The position numbers were made by a program, and so were the translations under genes. From JANXQZ01 sp038225555 (GTDB taxonomy: Bacteria; Acidobacteriota; Terriglobia; Bryobacterales; Bryobacteraceae), in contig JBBRRB010000001.1 of assembly GCA_038225555.1 (NCBI GenBank), forward strand, positions 124,001 to 188,000: a stretch of 64,000 nt of DNA, in the 5' to 3' direction. How positions within the stretch are numbered: the first letter of the stretch is position 1; the number at the start of each line of letters is the position of its first letter. Below the pieces are notes generated by a model, which was not told where the DNA came from, searched no databases, and saw nothing but the letters and a program-made list of their open reading frames with translations. Below, piece after piece: positions 15,534 to 25,093 of the stretch.

Positions 15534-16826
15534 ATGCTCGCACACCTCCCATACATCGGGGATCTGAAACCGGCCCTGGCCGCCCAGGAGGCCGCCGTCG
15601 AAGCGAATCGATGTCTCTTCTGCTTCGACGCGCCCTGCACGCTGGCCTGCCCAACCCACATCGACGTTCCGCGTTTTATCAAGAAGATTGCGACCGGAAA
15701 TCTCAGGGGCTCGGCTGCCACCATCCTCGAGGCTAACGTTCTTGGACTAAGTTGCTCCCGCGTCTGTCCGGTGGAAGTTTTGTGCGAAGGCTCTTGCGTC
15801 ATGCATCGCTACAACAAGCAGCCCATCGAGATCGGGCGGCTGCAGCGTCATGCCATGGATCGCTTTTACGACAGCGGCGATACGATGGCTTTGCCCGCGA
15901 ACCCGCCCAGGAAACACCGCGTTGCTTGCATCGGTGCCGGCCCCGCCTCGCTCGCCTGCGCCGCTGAACTGCGCCGCCAAGGATACGCGGTCACGATATT
16001 CGATGCGCGTCCGCTCGCCGGTGGTCTCAACACTTACGGAGTGGCGGAATACAAGTTTCGGCCAGCCGACAGCCAGCGCGAGATCGAGTTCATTCGTTCG
16101 CTGGGAGTGGAGTTCCGCACCGGTCAGGCGGTCGGGGAAAATTTGCCCCTCGATCAAATCGAGAAAGAGTTCGACGCCATTTTCCTCGGAGTTGGACTCG
16201 GTCCCACAGAGAAGCTCAACATTCCCGGTGAGCAACTGGAGGGAGTGATCGACGCGGTCACGTTTATTGCCTCGTACAAGACTGGGACTGAAATCTCTGT
16301 CGGGACAAACGTGATCGTAATCGGTGCGGGCAATACTGCCATCGACGCGGCTGTGGCATCGAGGCTCCTCGGCGCGGAGCATGTGACCATCGTGTACCGC
16401 CGCATGGAGGCCGAGCTTCCCGCCTTCGACTTTGAATATGAGCACGCGAAGAAGACAGGGGTCCGCTTTGTTTGGCAAGCGCTTCCGGCCAGGATTTACG
16501 GGATTGATCGGGTTAGCGAAATTGAACTGATGCGGACAGCGGCCGGGTCGCCACCGCAACCCATTCCTGGATCGAACTTCAACATGGAATGCGACTCGGT
16601 CATCATCGCACTGGGCCAAACAAAACTCGCTCGCATGCTCGGACCCAACCGCGGCATCCAATTCTCAGCGGGTCGCGTGATAGTAAATCCGGCCACGGGG
16701 CAATCTGCCAACCCGCGTTACTTCGCTGGCGGGGATTGCGTAAACGGCGGGCGTGAAGTGGTGGACGCCGCAGCAGAAGGGAAACGCGCAGGGCAGGGAA
16801 TGGGAACATGGCTGACATCTCTGTAA
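15534..16826 (+). CDS. preT: NAD(P)H-dependent dihydropyrimidine dehydrogenase subunit PreT
   Basis: A 430-residue flavoprotein of the glutamate-synthase small-subunit type. The N-terminus has the cysteine cluster for iron-sulfur centres (ANRCLFCFDAPCTLACPTHIDVP, then LSCSRVCPVEVLCEGSC). An FAD-binding GAGPASLACAAELRRQG follows, then the NAD(P)-binding GAGNTAIDAA and the C-terminal YFAGGDCVNGG. It passes electrons from NAD(P)H to PreA, which reduces the uracil or thymine ring. AAGGGATC before ATG 15534 is the ribosome binding site. Its 3' end overlaps preA by 19 bases, consistent with a PreTA complex. Confidence 0.9.
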   Translation: MLAHLPYIGDLKPALAAQEAAVEANRCLFCFDAPCTLACPTHIDVPRFIKKIATGNLRGSAATILEANVLGLSCSRVCPVEVLCEGSCVMHRYNKQPIEIGRLQRHAMDRFYDSGDTMALPANPPRKHRVACIGAGPASLACAAELRRQGYAVTIFDARPLAGGLNTYGVAEYKFRPADSQREIEFIRSLGVEFRTGQAVGENLPLDQIEKEFDAIFLGVGLGPTEKLNIPGEQLEGVIDAVTFIASYKTGTEISVGTNVIVIGAGNTAIDAAVASRLLGAEHVTIVYRRMEAELPAFDFEYEHAKKTGVRFVWQALPARIYGIDRVSEIELMRTAAGSPPQPIPGSNFNMECDSVIIALGQTKLARMLGPNRGIQFSAGRVIVNPATGQSANPRYFAGGDCVNGGREVVDAAAEGKRAGQGMGTWLTSL

Positions 16827-18130
16827 ATTTCGCAGGCATACGCTGCCCGAACCCGTTTTGGCTTGCCTCCGGACCACCCGCCAATTGCGGCGATCAGGTG
16901 ATGCGCGCGTTTGACGCAGGCTGGGGCGGGGCAGTTTGGAAGACGCTCGGCGAGCAAGTCGTCAACACCACCTCGCGCTACTCGTCCGTGGATTGGAACG
17001 GACAGCGCATGATGGGTCTGAACAACATCGAACTGATCAGCGATCGGCCGCTGGAAGTAAATCTGCGCGAAATGGCCGAGGTGAAAAAGCGCTATCCCGG
17101 CAACGCCGTGATCGCCTCTCTGATGGTGGAGTCCAATCGGAATGCATGGCACCAAATCGTGCGACAGTCGGAGGACGCCGGAGCCGATGGCCTGGAACTC
17201 AACTTCGGGTGTCCGCACGGCATGAGCGAACGGGGGATGGGTGCGGCGGTGGGCCAGGTGCCCGAGTACGCCTGCATGATTACCGAGTGGGTGAAAGAGG
17301 TCGCGCACACGCCCGTGCTTGTGAAGCTCACTCCGAACGTAACCGACATTCGCATGCCTGCCCGCGCCGCGAAACGCGCCCATGCCGATGGTCTCTCAGC
17401 CATCAACACGATCAACTCGATCACTGGCATTGATCTGGAGACGCTGATTCCTCGCCCTGATGTCGATGGCCGTACTTCCCACGGCGGCTATTGCGGTCCG
17501 GCCGTGAAGCCGATCGCGCTGCACATGATTCAGCAGATCGCGTCCGACCCTGAAGTGAGATTGCCCATCTCCGGCATCGGCGGAGTGGCCACTTGGCGCG
17601 AGGCTGCAGAATTTATTTTAATGGGATGCGGCACGGTTCAAGTTTGCACAGCCGCCATGCATTACGGATTCCGAATCGTCGAAGACATGATCGACGGCCT
17701 CAAGAATTGGATGGACGATAAAGGGTTCGCCACCATCGAGGATTTTCGCGGGCTCAGCGTGCCGCGAGTCACGGACTGGAAAAACCTCAATCTGAATTAC
17801 AAGATCGTGGCGCTGATCCATCCCGAAAAGTGCATTGGCTGCGATCTTTGCTATACAGCATGTTGGGATGGCGCACATCAGTGCATCCATCGAAACGGCA
17901 TTGCCGCGACTTTGCCGATCACATCCACACCTGTGACGAAATTGGCTCAGAAGGCGCTGAACCCAATGCAAACGCCTCCGGAGCGAATCCCCTGGGTGGA
18001 TGAGGCCGAGTGCGTGGGCTGCAATCTGTGCTGGCTGGTGTGCCCGGTGGAGAACTGCATCACGATGGAGCGCGTGGAGACAGGACTGCCTTCTCAAAGC
18101 TGGGAAGCGCGCGTGGCGGCTACCCAATGA
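16808..18130 (+). CDS. preA: Dihydropyrimidine dehydrogenase subunit PreA
   Basis: A 440-residue protein with an FMN-dependent dihydroorotate-dehydrogenase-like barrel (about 1-320) followed by a two-cluster ferredoxin domain. The active-site cysteine sits in LNFGCPHGMSERGMG; cluster motifs are CIGCDLCYTAC and CVGCNLCWLVCP near the C-terminus. It reduces uracil or thymine to the 5,6-dihydro form with electrons from PreT. Length and order match the bacterial PreA family. Its stop overlaps the next start (ATGA at 18127-18130). Confidence 0.92.
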   Translation: MADISVNFAGIRCPNPFWLASGPPANCGDQVMRAFDAGWGGAVWKTLGEQVVNTTSRYSSVDWNGQRMMGLNNIELISDRPLEVNLREMAEVKKRYPGNAVIASLMVESNRNAWHQIVRQSEDAGADGLELNFGCPHGMSERGMGAAVGQVPEYACMITEWVKEVAHTPVLVKLTPNVTDIRMPARAAKRAHADGLSAINTINSITGIDLETLIPRPDVDGRTSHGGYCGPAVKPIALHMIQQIASDPEVRLPISGIGGVATWREAAEFILMGCGTVQVCTAAMHYGFRIVEDMIDGLKNWMDDKGFATIEDFRGLSVPRVTDWKNLNLNYKIVALIHPEKCIGCDLCYTACWDGAHQCIHRNGIAATLPITSTPVTKLAQKALNPMQTPPERIPWVDEAECVGCNLCWLVCPVENCITMERVETGLPSQSWEARVAATQ

Positions 18131-19518
18131 AGACCCTGATTGCGAACTCCACCATCATCAACTCGGACAAATCCACACGAGCCGACCTGCTGATTGACGG
18201 CGAGAAAATTCGCCTGATCGCTCAAGCGATTCCGCACGAAGCGGCCGACCGGGTGATCGACGCCACGGGCATGCTCCTATTTCCCGGCGGCATCGACGCG
18301 CACACGCACCTCGACATGCCCTTCGGCGGAACCACATCGTCGGACGATTTCGAAACCGGCACGCGCGCGGCTGCCTTTGGCGGAACTACCACGATTGTCG
18401 ACTTCGCCATCCAGGCGCGCGGAACGAAAATGCGCGATGCTCTCGACGTCTGGTGGAAGAAAGCCGAGAGCCGCGCCTGCATCGATTACGGCTTGCACAT
18501 GATCGTCACCGATCTTGGCGAGGCCGGGCTCGAAGACATGAACGACCTGGTGTCCGAAGGCGTCGCGAGCTTCAAGCTGTTCATGGCGTATCCGGGCGTG
18601 CTGATGGTGGACGATGCCACTATCTTCAAAGCCATGTCGCAGACTGCGAAAAACGGCGCGCTGATTTGCATGCACGCCGAGAATGGGGGCGTCATCGATG
18701 TCATGGTGAAGCGAGCGCTTGCCGAGGGCAAGACCGCCCCGATTTATCACGCCCTCACTCGTCCCGAGACTGCCGAAGCCGAAGCCGTGCATCGAGCGAT
18801 CGCGCTCGCGGAGATGGCGGGAGCCCCGGTTTACATCGTCCATCTCTCTTCGGAACATGCACTCAATCAAGTCCGCGAAGCTCGCGATCGCGGTCTGCCA
18901 GCATTCGCGGAGACCTGCCCGCAATACCTGCTTCTCTCGGTGGAGGAATTGGAACGCCCCAATTTTGAAGGGGCGAAGTATGTGTTCACGCCCCCGCTGC
19001 GTCCCAAGCATCATCTGCCAAAACTTTGGGACGGGCTCAAGCACGATCATCTGCAAGTGGTTTCCACCGATCATTGTCCGTTCTGTTTCGAGGATCAAAA
19101 AGTTCTTGGCAAGGACGACTTCACCAAAATTCCAAACGGCGGACCCGGCGTTGAGAACCGCCTCCAGCTTATCTATCATCACGGCGTAAATTCAGGACGG
19201 CTCAGCGTGAATCGCTTTGTGGAGATTACGTCCACCACGCCCGCGCGCATCTTCGGCATGTATCCAAAGAAGGGCGTGCTCGCGCCCGGCAGCGATGCCG
19301 ACATCGTCATATGGGACCCGGAGGCCGAGCACACGATCAGTGCCTCCACGCATCACATGCGCGTTGACTACTCCATGTTCGAGGGTTTCAAGGTGAAAGG
19401 GAATGTTCGAACCGTGCTCTCGCGCGGCGAGGTCATCGTGGAGAATAATCAGTTCCACGGGAAGGCCGGACGGGGTTCGTATCTCAAGCGAGCGGCTCGC
19501 GGAGGAGCTTGGCAGTGA
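18127..19518 (+). CDS. hydA: Dihydropyrimidinase (D-hydantoinase)
   Basis: A 463-residue cyclic amidohydrolase that opens dihydrouracil to N-carbamoyl-beta-alanine. All metal-site residues of the family are visible: His59 and His61 (DAHTHLD), the carbamylated Lys150 (ASFKLFMAYPG), His183 (CMHAENG), His239 (VHLSSEH) and Asp315 (STDHCPF). ATG 18127 overlaps the preA stop by ATGA; an upstream in-frame extension lies inside preA and is rejected. It acts between PreTA and beta-ureidopropionase. Hydantoinase activity on other rings is possible, but the neighbours point to pyrimidines. Confidence 0.93.
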   Translation: MKTLIANSTIINSDKSTRADLLIDGEKIRLIAQAIPHEAADRVIDATGMLLFPGGIDAHTHLDMPFGGTTSSDDFETGTRAAAFGGTTTIVDFAIQARGTKMRDALDVWWKKAESRACIDYGLHMIVTDLGEAGLEDMNDLVSEGVASFKLFMAYPGVLMVDDATIFKAMSQTAKNGALICMHAENGGVIDVMVKRALAEGKTAPIYHALTRPETAEAEAVHRAIALAEMAGAPVYIVHLSSEHALNQVREARDRGLPAFAETCPQYLLLSVEELERPNFEGAKYVFTPPLRPKHHLPKLWDGLKHDHLQVVSTDHCPFCFEDQKVLGKDDFTKIPNGGPGVENRLQLIYHHGVNSGRLSVNRFVEITSTTPARIFGMYPKKGVLAPGSDADIVIWDPEAEHTISASTHHMRVDYSMFEGFKVKGNVRTVLSRGEVIVENNQFHGKAGRGSYLKRAARGGAWQ

Positions 19519-20936
19519 GCCCAGCGGCTCACGACCTTACCCTCTATAACGAGGATCTCGCGCCCATCCCGCTGGCCCGCCGCACTTGGGGCATTTACAA
19601 CTACGCCTCGCTTTGGGTTGCGATGAGCGTATGCATCCCGACCTACATGCTCGCTTCCGGCCTGATCGCTGGAGGAATGAGCTGGTGGCAGGCCATCGGC
19701 ACCATCCTGCTAGGCAATCTCATCGTGCTGATCCCCATGTTGCTCAACGCGCATGCAGGGGCAAAGTACGGCATTCCGTTTCCTGTCTATGTTCGCGCCT
19801 CTTTCGGAGTGCGGGGAGCGAACGTCCCTGCCGTGCTGCGGGCGCTGGTGGCTTGCGGCTGGTTCGGCATCCAATGCTGGATCGGCGGCCAGGCGATTTA
19901 CTCCATGCTGAGCATTGTATGGCCCGCTGCTGCCCAAAATCCGAGCGGGCTGTGGGTTTGCTTTTTCGCGTTCTGGTTGCTGAACATGTGGGTGGTCTGG
20001 CGCGGCATTGAAACCATCAAGATCCTGGAAGGGATCGGGGCTCCGTTCATGCTGGCCGTGGGTTTGCTTTTGCTTTTCTGGATAACAGGGAAGGCGGGCG
20101 GCCTGGGTCCGGTGCTCAGCACGCCCAGCAAGTTCCACACCAACGGCGAGTTTCTCAAGTTCTTCGTGCCGTCGCTCACGGGCATGGTGGGATTTTGGGC
20201 CACGGTGGCGCTGAACATCCCGGATTTTACGCGCTATGCTAAATCGCAAAAGGCGCAAGTGATCGGCCAAGCCCTTGGACTACCCGCCGCCATGACGCTG
20301 TATTCGTTCATCGGAGTCGCGGTGACGTCCGCGTCCGTGGTTCTTTTTGGCGAGCCGATCTGGGATCCAGTCGCGCTGCTTGGACGCTTCCACCAGCCGG
20401 TGATCGCGTCGATCGCCCTGGTTGCTCTGCTGATCGCAACTCTGAACACGAACGTGGCCGCTAATGTGGTGTCGCCGTCGAACGATTTTTCCAACCTCAA
20501 TCCGCGCTTGATCTCGTTCCGTACGGGAGGACTGATCACGGGCGTGCTCGGCATCGCCATGATGCCCTGGAAGCTGCTCGGCGATTTCAGCGCATACATT
20601 TTCGGCTGGCTGGTTGGCTACTCAGGCTTGCTTGGACCCATCGCCGGCATCATGATCGTCGATTATTTCCTGGTTCGACGCGAGCAATTGAACGTCGCCG
20701 ATCTATATCGCCGAAACGGATCGTACGAGTATCGGAATGGAGTGAATTATCGAGCATTGTTCGCCTTGGTAGCCGGCATCGCGATCGCGCTGGTTGGGCT
20801 GGTGGTTCCCGCGCTACGCTGGTTGTATGACTACGCTTGGTTCGTCGGATTCGCGGTGGCGGGCGTTGTCCATTACGCTTTAGCCCAGCGCGGCTCTGTT
20901 CAGGCGAGTGAATTTGCAGTAGGAGAAGAAGCATGA
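19515..20936 (+). CDS. NCS1-family nucleobase permease, probably uracil/thymine or allantoin type
   Basis: A 473-residue membrane protein with about twelve hydrophobic segments, beginning LYNEDLAPIPLARRTWG, the conserved cytoplasmic N-terminus of NCS1 transporters, and containing GYSGLLGPIAGIMIVDYF late in the chain. It probably imports the pyrimidine base used by the operon. GTG 19515 is preferred: GGAGGAG at 19501-19507 gives seven-base spacing and the codon overlaps the dihydropyrimidinase stop (GTGA). A TTG six bases earlier is too close to the ribosome binding site. Its own stop overlaps an ATG at 20933 (ATGA). Confidence 0.9.
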   Translation: MSPAAHDLTLYNEDLAPIPLARRTWGIYNYASLWVAMSVCIPTYMLASGLIAGGMSWWQAIGTILLGNLIVLIPMLLNAHAGAKYGIPFPVYVRASFGVRGANVPAVLRALVACGWFGIQCWIGGQAIYSMLSIVWPAAAQNPSGLWVCFFAFWLLNMWVVWRGIETIKILEGIGAPFMLAVGLLLLFWITGKAGGLGPVLSTPSKFHTNGEFLKFFVPSLTGMVGFWATVALNIPDFTRYAKSQKAQVIGQALGLPAAMTLYSFIGVAVTSASVVLFGEPIWDPVALLGRFHQPVIASIALVALLIATLNTNVAANVVSPSNDFSNLNPRLISFRTGGLITGVLGIAMMPWKLLGDFSAYIFGWLVGYSGLLGPIAGIMIVDYFLVRREQLNVADLYRRNGSYEYRNGVNYRALFALVAGIAIALVGLVVPALRWLYDYAWFVGFAVAGVVHYALAQRGSVQASEFAVGEEA

Positions 20937-22402
<1,466 letters not shown>

Positions 22403-22406
<4 letters not shown>

Positions 22407-22966
22407 CGGCGCATCACCACGCGAGCCATCTCGCGGTTCACTTCGATATGATCGACTCGATCGTTCAACGCAAAAGGCTGATTAATGCGGGCGTTCGGAT
22501 AGAGCGGCTTGAAGAAATTCTCAATCAGGAAGTCCAGGGTATAACCGCTCACGGCGAGTCCCGATATTTCCACGCGCTCAAGAAAGACCGTGGCTTTCCC
22601 GCCCGCTGATTGCAGCTTGGCATCTACTTTTACGGGTCTCTCGCCTTCGATAATTTTCTCGATGAGCCAAGGCGTCTTGCCACCTCCGGCCCGTTGTATC
22701 TTGAGAAAATCGATGAGCGCGTAACCGCTCGCGGTCCCGTTGCCTAGCTCAAGTCGCGTTTGGCGCACGCCTTCCGGCACGATCGACGGCAGTTCGCTGC
22801 GGGCATACGCATTGAGTTCCCCGGACGTAAATGTCAAGGACGATCCGGCGCGAGCCCTCCCGGTCTGGATCAGGCGCAGCTTCGCTCGAACTGCGTTGGC
22901 CGGATCGAGGGCCGGAGTCGCCGTGACGGCGGCCATCGCGAGCAGACCGATCAGCTTCTTCACCAC
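22403..22966 (-). CDS. Exported protein of unknown function
   Basis: A 187-residue protein with a signal peptide (KKLIGLLAMAAVTATPALDPA). The mature part is a mix of strands and helices without cysteines or a recognised motif; the phrase SSLTFTSGELNAYARSELP suggests a lipid- or ligand-binding fold, but this is speculation. It converges on mmsA, overlapping its last four bases. Confidence 0.6.
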
Positions 22967-23009
22967 ATCTTCATTTTATGTCTTCCCCGCCTACGGTAGA
23001 ATCGCAAAT

Positions 23010-23693
23010 ATGAATCGAAAACGAATTGCATGGCTGTCAGTCTGCGCAGCAGGAAGCGCATGGATGCTCCAGGCCGCGACGGAAGCGGATAAGCGCTTGC
23101 AGGCCTCGGCCACGGTGCTGAACGAAATTATGGCCGCGAGCGACAAGTCCATTCCCCAGGAACTCTTGAGCAGGGCAGAATGCGTAGTGGTGGTGCCTGG
23201 CCTGAAGAAAGGCGCCTTCATTCTTGGCGGCAAGTTCGGCAGGGGATTTGTTTCGTGCCGGAAAGAGAGCGGAATGGGATGGTCGGCGCCCGGTGCGATT
23301 AAGGTTGAAGGCGGAAGCCTCGGGTTTCAGATTGGCGGATCGGAGACTGACGTCATCATGCTGATCCTGAACAAGACGGGCGCACAGAAGCTTTTCACGA
23401 GCAAGTTTACGTTGGGCGGAGACGCCTCGGTGGCGGCCGGCCCGGTTGGACGGCAATCTTCCGCGGACACCGATGCTAAGTTTCGCGCCGAAATATTGAC
23501 GTATTCGCGCTCGCGCGGTGCCTTTGCCGGAATTTCCTTGCAAGGCGCGACCCTGCGTCCGGACAAGGATGCCAATGAGGAATTGTATGGCCCCGGTAAG
23601 GAGAATCAGGCAATTGTGATGGGCGATACAGCCGCACCCGCGTCCGCTGAAGCGTTGATCTCTGCGCTCAACAAATATTCAAGCCGCAAGTAA
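23010..23693 (+). CDS. SYLF-domain (Ysc84-type) lipid-binding exported protein
   Basis: A 227-residue protein with a signal peptide ending near MLQAATEA. The mature region is a SYLF domain: helix with VLNEIMAASDKSIPQELL, then AECVVVVPGLKKGAFILGGKFGRGFVSCR, LGFQIGGSETDVIMLILN and SVAAGPVGRQ, and the C-terminal YSRSRGAFAGISLQGATL. In eukaryotic relatives the fold binds phosphoinositides; bacterial roles are unknown, probably envelope-associated. A TAGAAT at 22997-23002 directly precedes the ATG and no ribosome binding site is seen, suggesting a leaderless transcript. Confidence 0.88.
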   Translation: MNRKRIAWLSVCAAGSAWMLQAATEADKRLQASATVLNEIMAASDKSIPQELLSRAECVVVVPGLKKGAFILGGKFGRGFVSCRKESGMGWSAPGAIKVEGGSLGFQIGGSETDVIMLILNKTGAQKLFTSKFTLGGDASVAAGPVGRQSSADTDAKFRAEILTYSRSRGAFAGISLQGATLRPDKDANEELYGPGKENQAIVMGDTAAPASAEALISALNKYSSRK

Positions 23694-23703
23694 GGGGAAC
23701 ATA

Positions 23704-23973
23704 ATGGCAAACGTTTACGAAGAGTTTAAAGTTCAATCGCGCGATGTGGTGGAAAAAGTAAAGGAACTTCTGCATGAAGGCAATGTCCGTCGCATCATCA
23801 TCAAGGACGAAAAGGGCCACACGTTCCTGGAAATTCCGCTCGTGATCGCGGCCATAGGCGTGATCGCTTCTCCCGTTCTGGCGGGGGTTGGCGCGATTGC
23901 GGCCTACGCGGCTCACTTCACGCTGGTTGTGGAGAGGGCCGCACCTGAAGTGGACAAACCGGCAGGGAGCTGA
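23704..23973 (+). CDS. DUF4342 family small membrane protein
   Basis: An 89-residue protein. The amphipathic N-terminus (EEFKVQSRDVVEKVKELLHEGNVRRIIIKDEKGHTFLEIPL) followed by one hydrophobic hairpin (VIAAIGVIASPVLAGVGAIAAYAAHFTLVVE) is the DUF4342 pattern. Its function is unknown. It lies ten bases after the SYLF gene with a GGGGAAC ribosome binding site, so the two probably share a transcript and a membrane-related role. Confidence 0.85.
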   Translation: MANVYEEFKVQSRDVVEKVKELLHEGNVRRIIIKDEKGHTFLEIPLVIAAIGVIASPVLAGVGAIAAYAAHFTLVVERAAPEVDKPAGS

Positions 23974-23979
23974 TGAACG

Positions 23980-24864
23980 TCAAACTGAAACCCCTAACGC
24001 TTCGCGTTCTGGAGGCAAGGCTCCCGCCAGAACCAGAATCGATCCAGCGAATAGTAGCGTGTCCGCAATATAGTTAGTCGCCTCGTTCATTTGCGAAGGC
24101 TGCGAGGCCAGCGGCAGCAGCGGAAGGTAGATGAACAGTACCAATAAAGTGATAAGAAGACCGGTCCACAGCATGGTTAGCCGATCTTTTTTCCTGAGTA
24201 GCAACGCAGATCCCGCGACCAGTAAAGCCACGCCTGTCAGATACCCCCAAAAAGAACCGAGCGGAACCCACGGCGGAGTCAGCTTTTCGAGCGGGACGCC
24301 CGGCGCAAAATTTGGATGCAGGAAGTGTTCGACCGCAAAAAAGATCATGGCAATCGCGACGCAGAAACGCCCAGTAGCTACCAGGCCGGTCGATAGTCGC
24401 CGTGTCGGACTCCCACTCCCGGCGAGCGCCCAAGCCGCCCCTCCGAAAGCGAGATCTCTCACTGCGACGGCCCACGAGAACCGGTCGCTCGGGTTCGCAT
24501 ACACTCTAGGCGCGTGGATCAGAACCACAAATAAAAAAAACATGATCCCCAATAGCGTGCCAGACAACTCTTGATACTGATTCAATAAGATGCTGATGGC
24601 CGCCCCGAGCAGCGCCAATCCGACAAAGTAGGTCCAAAACAGGTGCGCCGGAATCCACGCTGGGACAATTTGCATCAGAAACCGTGCGCCTGCCAGATGC
24701 TCTGCGGCGAATACTGACAGGGGAACAGCATACAGCACAGGCCCCAAGATGACGAGCTTATCGAGCCACGGGGCAGCCAGCAGATTCCGACGAACAAGGA
24801 ACAGGCCGGCGAGAAGAAACATCAGTCCGGTAAACCATGGCCAAAAGATAAATTTTGTGAACAT
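23980..24864 (-). CDS. DoxX-like multi-pass membrane protein with internal duplication
   Basis: A 294-residue protein with about eight hydrophobic segments arranged as two similar four-helix halves. Each half contains a helix with an AEHL or VEHFL motif followed by a 'P(A/P)W(I/V)P' turn and an aromatic helix (VFAAEHLAGARFLMQIVPAWIP in the first; FFAVEHFLHPNFA...PPWVPLGSFWGYL in the second). This resembles DoxX-like proteins duplicated in tandem. Function unknown; it may take part in membrane redox reactions. It converges with the DUF4342 gene. Confidence 0.7.
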   Translation of the reverse strand: MFTKFIFWPWFTGLMFLLAGLFLVRRNLLAAPWLDKLVILGPVLYAVPLSVFAAEHLAGARFLMQIVPAWIPAHLFWTYFVGLALLGAAISILLNQYQELSGTLLGIMFFLFVVLIHAPRVYANPSDRFSWAVAVRDLAFGGAAWALAGSGSPTRRLSTGLVATGRFCVAIAMIFFAVEHFLHPNFAPGVPLEKLTPPWVPLGSFWGYLTGVALLVAGSALLLRKKDRLTMLWTGLLITLLVLFIYLPLLPLASQPSQMNEATNYIADTLLFAGSILVLAGALPPEREALGVSV

Positions 24865-24915
24865 GAAAACCGCGTTCTCACGAATGAGACTGTAGATCTG
24901 CTGTAGAAGTTTAGA

Positions 24916-24992
24916 TGGTGCGCCCGGAGGGACTCGAACCCCCGGCCTATTGGTTCGAAGCCAATTGCTCTATCCGGCTGAGCTACAGGCGC
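24916..24992 (-). tRNA. tRNA-Arg (anticodon TCG)
   Basis: On the minus strand the sequence begins GCGCCTG, has the D arm GCTC...GAGC, the anticodon stem TTGG/CCAA around the loop CTTCGAA (anticodon TCG, reading CGA) and a T arm with loop TTCGAGT. The acceptor stem closes with CGGGCGC, discriminator A and an encoded CCA. No integrase gene or direct repeat marks it as an attachment site. Confidence 0.95.
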
Positions 24993-25093
24993 ACAACTTA
25001 CGCGCAATCACACCAATCATTAGACCACAGCTGGGGCCAGCCCGACCATGCTGCCCAACCGTCTCGGCGATTGTACTATATTCATACCTGCCC

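Noticed and set aside
15747..16661. About 300-codon minus-strand frame across preT
   Set aside because: Antisense to a clear PreT with all cofactor motifs; no recognisable domain or ribosome binding site.
24916..24992. tRNA-Arg as attachment site of a mobile element
   Set aside because: No integrase, no repeated tRNA 3' end and no composition change next to it.
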